Shown here piece after piece: positions 48,675 through 52,792 of a stretch of 52,792 nucleotides of DNA. A program made the position numbers and the translations under genes. The notes under the pieces were generated by a model. That model was not told where the DNA came from. It was given only the letters and a program-made list of their open reading frames with translations, and ran no database searches. The number at the start of each line of letters is the position of its first letter. The first letter of the stretch is position 1. Origin of the DNA: Candidatus Woesearchaeota archaeon (GTDB lineage: Archaea > Nanobdellota > Nanobdellia > Woesearchaeales > SM23-78); assembly GCA_016930415.1 (NCBI GenBank), contig JAFGGS010000012.1, positions 1 through 52,792 of the forward strand, in the 5' to 3' direction.

Positions 48675-48815
48675 CTATAGCTTCGCCTTGAGCTCCTTTG
48701 ACTTCTTCTCAAGAACCTTGACGATGTAATCCTTCAAAGTGGTGTCCTCCATGATGGAGGCCAGTTTCACCTTCTTGTGAAGCTCTTCAGATATCTCGAT
48801 GTTAATGTTTACCAC
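48675..48815 (-). CDS. ribbon-helix-helix protein 1 of a tandem array
   Basis: The 46-aa protein starts at GTG: MVNINIEISEELHKKVKLA, then SIMEDTTLKDYIVKVLEKKS and KELKAKL. It is the most divergent of the four and lies nearest the promoter/operator. The RHH family provides antitoxins and small repressors. No toxin gene (MazF, RelE, ParE type) is present among these genes, so regulation of the array and the surface protein is more likely than toxin neutralisation. Confidence 0.8.
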   Translation of the reverse strand: MVNINIEISEELHKKVKLASIMEDTTLKDYIVKVLEKKSKELKAKL

Positions 48816-48825
48816 AATCAACCAC

Positions 48826-48886
48826 TAACTTAGCTAACTTAGTTTAGTTACTTAACTTGGTTAACTAAACTAACTTATTTATAAGC
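48826..48886 (-). promoter_or_regulatory. promoter with operator repeats for the RHH array and surface protein
   Basis: A palindromic TATA cttatttataag (48875-48886) predicts transcription start near 48853. A perfect 12-bp inverted repeat, ttagtttagtta (48839-48850) and taactaaactaa (48862-48873), brackets this point, and a direct repeat taacttag (two copies, from about 48827) lies beside it. Short repeated half-sites like these suit cooperative RHH binding and autoregulation. Confidence 0.65.
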
Positions 48887-48948
48887 TTTTTGGAAAGAAG
48901 GCTTTGGCTATAAACCCGGAAACTGGCTATGAAGTCGGATCTTACAAT

Positions 48949-48958
48949 AGTTATAAAG
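48949..48958 (+). promoter_or_regulatory. TATA box of the 62-aa membrane protein
   Basis: agttataaag is centred 26 nt before ATG 48980, making this the likely leaderless start rather than ATG 48929. Confidence 0.5.
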
Positions 48959-48979
48959 GTGGCTTGCTTATTGGATTGG

Positions 48980-49168
48980 ATGCAAAACAAGATTATTCAG
49001 ATTGCAGTTGGGGAAGTGGTTACGGCGATTCTGGCGGTCATGGCGCTCATAGTGGTATCTGTGCTCCCGGATGGTTCTGTGAGGGCAAATATCGTACGGA
49101 CCATAGGAATTCTCTGGCTTGCTGGCGGAATAGGGGCTCCGCTTCTCATCTTGAAGCTCATCAAGTGA
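48980..49168 (+). CDS. small two-TM membrane protein
   Basis: The protein has 62 residues and two TM helices (IIQIAVGEVVTAILAVMALI and TIGILWLAGGIGAPLLILKL), separated by a short polar turn with Asp and Arg (LPDGSVRANIV). No family is recognised. An in-frame ATG at 48929 would add 17 residues, but the TATA spacing favours 48980. It is divergent from the RHH array and convergent with the TSP1-type gene. Confidence 0.55.
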   Translation: MQNKIIQIAVGEVVTAILAVMALIVVSVLPDGSVRANIVRTIGILWLAGGIGAPLLILKLIK

Positions 49169-49250
49169 GTATTTTTCTTAGAATTAGGTAGATTATAAAA
49201 AAAAGAAGGGCTGATAATGGGGTTCGCTACTACTAGTCCTCTTCACGGGT

Positions 49251-51266
49251 CTAGCTCTTCTTCTCTCTCCACGCCCAGCCGTTGACGTAGGTCACGTTGT
49301 TGTAGAGTCTTTGGATGTCGCTGAACACCGCTTCTTCCTCGGCTACGCTTAGCTTGTCGTATTCTTCTATTATCTCGAGGTATTTCTTCTTGGCGGCTTC
49401 TGCCTCTATGAATTCCAGGGCGATGTAAGCGTTTATCATCATGGTCGTCATTTTCTCTTTCTGGCTCCCGCTTTCCTTTATCTTGAGCTCTTGGACTTCC
49501 CGCGGATACTCTCCTGGCGTGTATTCTGATGTCTGGAGCACTATGTTCCTGAGCTCTTCTAGGAGCAGCATCGTCTTGGTCTTTGTTATGAGGCTCTCAT
49601 CCTTCGATACCTTGTCGTACTCATCATTCATTGACGCGAATACCTTCCTGAGCAAAGGTATTATCTTCGCCTTCCCTTTCACGAGGCTATTATCGAAATC
49701 CTCTCGTTCATAGTCCTGCTTCAGCTTGAGCACCTTGGAGAAGTAATATCTCAAGAGGTCGCTGTACTTGGTGAGCCTCTCGAAGAGCTGCTCTCTTGAC
49801 TCTGTCTTCTCAAGCTTGGCCTGAAGCGGTATTATCTCAGCTAGGAGTTTCTTCTGGTCCTCCTTTGAGAGCAGGTATTGCTTCCTCTTGTTCCTGCTTA
49901 TGAACCATCCGAACTTGGCGAGGGCCTGGTTTATCTCCTTCTTGAAGTAATGATACAGCAATATCGCTGCTAAGAGCAGCATGAGACTGCCTGTGACCAG
50001 GTACATTCCTATCCCTCTCTCTTCCTGGAAGGGATACGGGACCTGGACGCTCTTGCAGACTGGGCAAGGCCCGCCGCAGTCGATCCCTTCCTCGCACGAG
50101 CCGTCGTGACAGTTCATTATCTCGTCATCACAGGTTCCAAGGTACTCGCACTCCTGTACTTCCAGGGGTTGGGTCCTGTTGGTGCCGCAGTTGTTCAAGT
50201 CCTTGCATACCCTCTTCTGCTGGCCTTCAGGCGTGCACACATCCCATTCAGAGCAGATCCAGTTCTCCTCGCACTCGGTTATCTCCTCGTACTTGCAGGG
50301 GAGTGTTATGAATTTCTCAAGCGAGCATCCCTTCGTGTCGACGCACCTCATGAGCTTCTGGTTCGTGACGTTGCACCTGTGATACTCGAAACACTCGTAT
50401 TCCGGATCAGGGCATATCACTGACGAGCCTCCTCCTCCTCCGCCGCTTCCAGTGGTGCTAGGCCCTTCAGTGCTAGGCGTGGTAGTCCTGCGCACGCAGG
50501 TGATGGAGACTAGGTTGCTATACGCGGTCTCGTTGTCAGGATCCATTGCTGTGAAGATGACTTGTTCTGTCAGGCCGCAGGCGGTTGCGCTTATCGCTAC
50601 CTCGCTGGTCCCGTATATCGTGACTGTGATATTGCTGTTCCCGCTCACGACGTAGGTCAAGGGGTCCAAGTCAGGGTCGCCGAAGTATTCGTTCAGGTAG
50701 AATACGTGGATGGTCTCTCCCTCGTAGAAGGTCTGGTCTGATATGTTCTTTATGAGGTATGGCGGGTCGTTGGTGTTGTTGATCGTGAGGTAGAACTGCT
50801 TGGTGCCTATCCTGTTGTCGCATCCTGTCTCGTCATCAGCAGCTAGCTGCAGCAGGTACACCCCCACGTTCCCGTTGCTCGTGTTGAAAGTGGTGAAGCC
50901 GGTAGGATGAACGTCTATGGGGGACTCGTTCGAGGTGAAGAAGCTCCTGTTCGCAGAGATCAATGTTGATGAGAAGCTGACGTTGTTCCCGTCAGCGTCT
51001 GTCGCGTTTATTGTGCAGTTGTAGTCGTCGTCCTGGTTTATGGTGAAGAAGAAGCCTGTCGAGTTTGACAGGTACAGGCAGGTACCATTGTAGATTACTG
51101 GCGGCGTGTTGATGCAGAAATCCACCTGGCCGTAGGCCTTGCCGGTCACGCTCCTGGCCTCTTCGGCTAGGCCTGCCTTGTTCAGGCTCCAGATGGTGAG
51201 GGTGGCGGAGTATATCATGATTAGGACTAGAACTACTACTAGGATGTTTCTTCCAAATTCCCTCAT
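49251..51266 (-). CDS. TSP1/cadherin-like membrane glycoprotein with cytoplasmic helical domain
   Basis: The protein is 671 aa from ATG 51266. An N-terminal TM (NILVVVLVLIMIYSATLTIW) is followed by two Ig/cadherin-like domains, a Gly6 linker, a Cys-rich region with a thrombospondin type 1-like repeat (CEENWICSEWDVC, RVCKDLNNCG) and the motif GIDCGGPCPVC, then a second TM (MYLVTGSLMLLLAAILLYHYF). The last 230 residues are cytoplasmic helices ending in the same Tyr-rich module as the 42829 product. The frame extends to 51353, but the TATA at 51292-51301 fits ATG 51266. Probably an adhesive or envelope-linking protein. Confidence 0.82.
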   Translation of the reverse strand: MREFGRNILVVVLVLIMIYSATLTIWSLNKAGLAEEARSVTGKAYGQVDFCINTPPVIYNGTCLYLSNSTGFFFTINQDDDYNCTINATDADGNNVSFSSTLISANRSFFTSNESPIDVHPTGFTTFNTSNGNVGVYLLQLAADDETGCDNRIGTKQFYLTINNTNDPPYLIKNISDQTFYEGETIHVFYLNEYFGDPDLDPLTYVVSGNSNITVTIYGTSEVAISATACGLTEQVIFTAMDPDNETAYSNLVSITCVRRTTTPSTEGPSTTGSGGGGGGSSVICPDPEYECFEYHRCNVTNQKLMRCVDTKGCSLEKFITLPCKYEEITECEENWICSEWDVCTPEGQQKRVCKDLNNCGTNRTQPLEVQECEYLGTCDDEIMNCHDGSCEEGIDCGGPCPVCKSVQVPYPFQEERGIGMYLVTGSLMLLLAAILLYHYFKKEINQALAKFGWFISRNKRKQYLLSKEDQKKLLAEIIPLQAKLEKTESREQLFERLTKYSDLLRYYFSKVLKLKQDYEREDFDNSLVKGKAKIIPLLRKVFASMNDEYDKVSKDESLITKTKTMLLLEELRNIVLQTSEYTPGEYPREVQELKIKESGSQKEKMTTMMINAYIALEFIEAEAAKKKYLEIIEEYDKLSVAEEEAVFSDIQRLYNNVTYVNGWAWREKKS

Positions 51267-51291
51267 TATAGAGTGCTTCCTGGTCATCTCT

Positions 51292-51301
51292 TTATTTAAA
51301 A
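51292..51301 (-). promoter_or_regulatory. TATA box of the TSP1-type gene
   Basis: ttttaaataa on the minus strand is centred about 30 nt before ATG 51266 and sits within the longer open frame, arguing against the ATGs at 51314 and 51287. Confidence 0.5.
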
Positions 51302-51349
51302 CTTTCTCAAGCATGGGGCTCCTGTTCAAGAAGTCAGAGATTATTATTG

Positions 51350-51475
51350 GCAAGCGAAGCTTGCGACGGGGTTTAATATAGGGAAATGCCTTTGCATTTC
51401 TCGTACCAGCAACTTTGTTGCAGGATACCCCGAACTTTAGTGCGAGCTTGCTACAGCAAAACCTTCTGGTTTTGC
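51350..51475. other. cluster of five hairpins, possible structured RNA or repeat element
   Basis: Perfect stems are gcaagc-gaa-gcttgc (51350-51364), gaaatgc-cttt-gcatttc (51383-51400), gcaac-ttt-gttgc (51409-51421) and gcaaaacc-ttct-ggttttgc (51456-51475). The pair cggggt/accccg (51367-51372, 51427-51432) encloses the middle two as a branched fold. The 126-nt cluster lies between two minus-strand genes, upstream of the TATA box of the TSP1-type gene. No coding sequence. Confidence 0.5.
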
Positions 51476-51510
51476 GCGCAGAAAAAAAATCTTTCCTTGT
51501 CCTTTTCTTC

Positions 51511-52698
51511 TTATCTCTTCTTCTCCTTGCGAAGCAGGCTGATGGCGAGCACGACCATTACTATGATAAGGATCGCGATCATCAGTATGAGGAGGTTTCG
51601 CATGGTCAAGAAGTCTAAGAGGCTCTTCCCGGGCTTCTCCGCGGTTGGAGGAGGAATTATCCTTATAGTCCTCTCGTATTCCTTTGTCTGGTTCTCGAAG
51701 CGAACTGTTATGAGGCAGTCGTGCTCTCCGAGCCCTGCTTTTTCAGTATCTATGTAGCCCTCGAAGAGCTGGGTCGCCCAAGGTTCGACGGCCCTGGTAA
51801 GGGTCTCGAAGGTGACTAGCTTCTTAGACTGGTTGCCCAGGACTGCGACTTGCGCCCTCACGCTCGGGATCGTCTCGCTCCACATGCTCTCAAGCAGGAC
51901 TTGGAACGGCTGGATGCCGCCGATAGTCACGTTCTGAGTGTAGCCTACCAGGTTGACATCTATCGCTCCCAGCTTGAAGTCGCCTGTTAGATTGTCTTCC
52001 AGCTCGTCGTAGATAAGTCTTGCCTTGGCGTGATAATATCCTTTATGATAGCCTTCAGAGTCCCACTTGGCCCGTAGGTCCCTACGATCATCTGTCTTGA
52101 TATCATGCTCTGTCTGGGTCTTGACAAACCCTATCTGGTTGTCTTCGTCATCGTATATCATGATCTCTGCCCAGGCGCTCTTCACTGTGTCGTTTCCTCT
52201 GCTAAGCACGCCCACTGTCATGTCGACTGGTAGGCCTGCTTCTGCGTTCTTGAGAGTGAACCACGCCTCAAGGTACTTGCCTGGATAAGGTACGAATACG
52301 TCTATCTTGTGCTCCAGATGCACTGCAACTCCAATGGTGCCTAAAGATCCTTCAGGCACGATTTCAGTGACTCCTATGACTGTCCTGTGGAGGCCCGGCC
52401 TCTCTATGTAGTCAGGCGTCGTGAACCTGTACTTGATGCACTCATCATCTGGAGTGACTATCTTCCTGCCATTCTCGTCTACGCCGGAGAGTATCTTCAC
52501 GTTCTTCGGGAAGTCCCCTGCAGGGCTTATCTGGAGGTACGCGTTGTTCTGTATCCTGAAGCACAAGTCCTGTTCAAACGTGAATCCTGGCGAGAATGTG
52601 TAGCTGACCTTTCCAGGAGTGATTCCGAGGCCAGCTGCTGCCGGAATCATTATGAAGGAGAATAGGCAAAAGAACGAAAATAGCTTTAGGAACCTCAT
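51511..52698 (-). CDS. secreted membrane-anchored beta-sandwich protein
   Basis: The protein is 395 aa. A signal peptide (FLKLFSFFCLFSFIMIPAAA, cleaved near AGLG) leads to a conserved-looking start, LGITPGKVSYTFSPG, then three beta-sandwich domains (LEAWFTLKNAEAGLPVDMTV, FQVLLESMWSETIPSVRAQV), a Pro-rich stretch, a TM (LLILMIAILIIVMVVLAISLL) and the basic end RKEKKR. It resembles archaeal COG1361-type envelope proteins without a precise family. It starts 5 bp after the stop of the upstream partial gene, so they are co-transcribed. Confidence 0.78.
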   Translation of the reverse strand: MRFLKLFSFFCLFSFIMIPAAAGLGITPGKVSYTFSPGFTFEQDLCFRIQNNAYLQISPAGDFPKNVKILSGVDENGRKIVTPDDECIKYRFTTPDYIERPGLHRTVIGVTEIVPEGSLGTIGVAVHLEHKIDVFVPYPGKYLEAWFTLKNAEAGLPVDMTVGVLSRGNDTVKSAWAEIMIYDDEDNQIGFVKTQTEHDIKTDDRRDLRAKWDSEGYHKGYYHAKARLIYDELEDNLTGDFKLGAIDVNLVGYTQNVTIGGIQPFQVLLESMWSETIPSVRAQVAVLGNQSKKLVTFETLTRAVEPWATQLFEGYIDTEKAGLGEHDCLITVRFENQTKEYERTIRIIPPPTAEKPGKSLLDFLTMRNLLILMIAILIIVMVVLAISLLRKEKKR

Positions 52699-52703
52699 TT
52701 TAG

Positions 52704-52792
52704 CTAGTATCCTAGGCAGTTGACCGTGATGGTCGTTCCTTTTGATGTTGCTGTCGTGTCTGGTCTGATTGTTACGTTGAATTCCAGTGTTA
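52704..52792 (-). CDS. 3' end of a further surface-type protein (partial)
   Basis: Only the last 28 codons lie in the window. The frame reads TLEFNVTIRPDTTATSKGTT then ITVNCLGY and a TAG stop. The Thr-rich beta-strand composition with an N-V-T sequon and a terminal Cys resembles an archaeal envelope or pilin-like protein. The other two frames lack this character. It sits 5 bp before the 395-aa secreted-protein gene, implying an operon that continues beyond the window edge. Confidence 0.6.
   Translation of the reverse strand, partial: TLEFNVTIRPDTTATSKGTTITVNCLGY

Noticed and set aside
48223-48815. RHH array read as a CRISPR array or simple DNA repeat
   Set aside because: The repeats are coding, each copy has its own start, Shine-Dalgarno and stop, and there are no spacers.
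48223-48815. Toxin-antitoxin operon
   Set aside because: RHH and AbrB folds occur as antitoxins, but neither locus has a toxin-like neighbour; the next genes are giant surface proteins.
48904-49191. 95-aa frame over the small membrane protein
   Set aside because: Gly/Ser/Cys-rich and unlike a folded protein; the alternative frame gives two clean TM helices with a correctly placed TATA.

Overview
This window is archaeal and most likely comes from a DPANN-type genome with a Woesearchaeota-like gene repertoire. The lineage is inferred from gene content; no marker phylogeny was possible. Archaeal signs are ABCE1, a family B DNA polymerase with a PIP-like tail, archaeal TrmI, a tRNA-Thr(UGU) with a 14-nt intron at 37/38, U73 on that tRNA, and TATA boxes about 26-30 nt upstream of many start codons (leaderless genes). 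Other genes are led by GAGGTGA-type Shine-Dalgarno sites, often with TTG starts. Several starts given here were chosen on these grounds. There is no rRNA, CRISPR array, transposase or integrase.

Layout. 253-6818: an AbrB-like protein coupled by ATGA overlap to a 2092-aa surface glycoprotein. 6871-13973: core genes (TrmI, DUF1461 membrane protein, ABCE1, PolB) and two unknowns. 14197-15701: a 51-aa gene that is easy to miss, converging on an operon of wHTH regulator, zinc-ribbon protein and unknown. 16285-28376: a polyglucan (glycogen) region with a GT4/GT5-type glycosyltransferase, a GH57 enzyme, two proteins with a shared DUF5752-like domain (one with an AT-hook, one membrane-anchored), a eukaryote-type GT3 glycogen synthase, a GalT-like HIT enzyme, a sugar nucleotidyltransferase, a debranching enzyme and an AI-2E-type permease. 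28392-29975: a radical SAM protein with an atypical cysteine motif and a rubrerythrin-like protein. 30077-35218: a five-gene ABC export operon (regulator, ATPase, secreted CARDB/S-layer-like protein, two MacB/FtsX permeases) with a perfect inverted repeat at its promoter. 35379-39687: K+ channel, Na+/H+ antiporter, intron-bearing tRNA-Thr, DUF212 protein, methyltransferase. 39748-42684: MoxR, DUF58 and VWA operon. 42829-52792: a helical protein, an APH-like kinase, a 1249-aa surface protein behind four tandem ribbon-helix-helix (RHH) genes, a small membrane protein, a TSP1/cadherin-like membrane protein, another secreted anchored protein and the 3' end of a further one.

How it fits together. 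Two programmes dominate. One stores and remobilises glucose polymer: sugar activation, chain elongation by two synthases, debranching and GH57 processing, with two DUF5752-like proteins that may scaffold or regulate it. The other builds the cell surface from very large, sequon-rich Ig/cadherin proteins with one C-terminal membrane anchor and short cytoplasmic tails. Both giant genes lie directly behind, and overlap, tiny antitoxin-fold DNA-binding proteins (AbrB; RHH x4), and the RHH array has an inverted-repeat operator at its promoter. This recurring regulator plus giant-adhesin arrangement is the best candidate for an undescribed system here. A 110-bp cruciform element with near-perfect terminal inverted repeats, and a cluster of five hairpins at 51350-51475, are unexplained non-coding structures.
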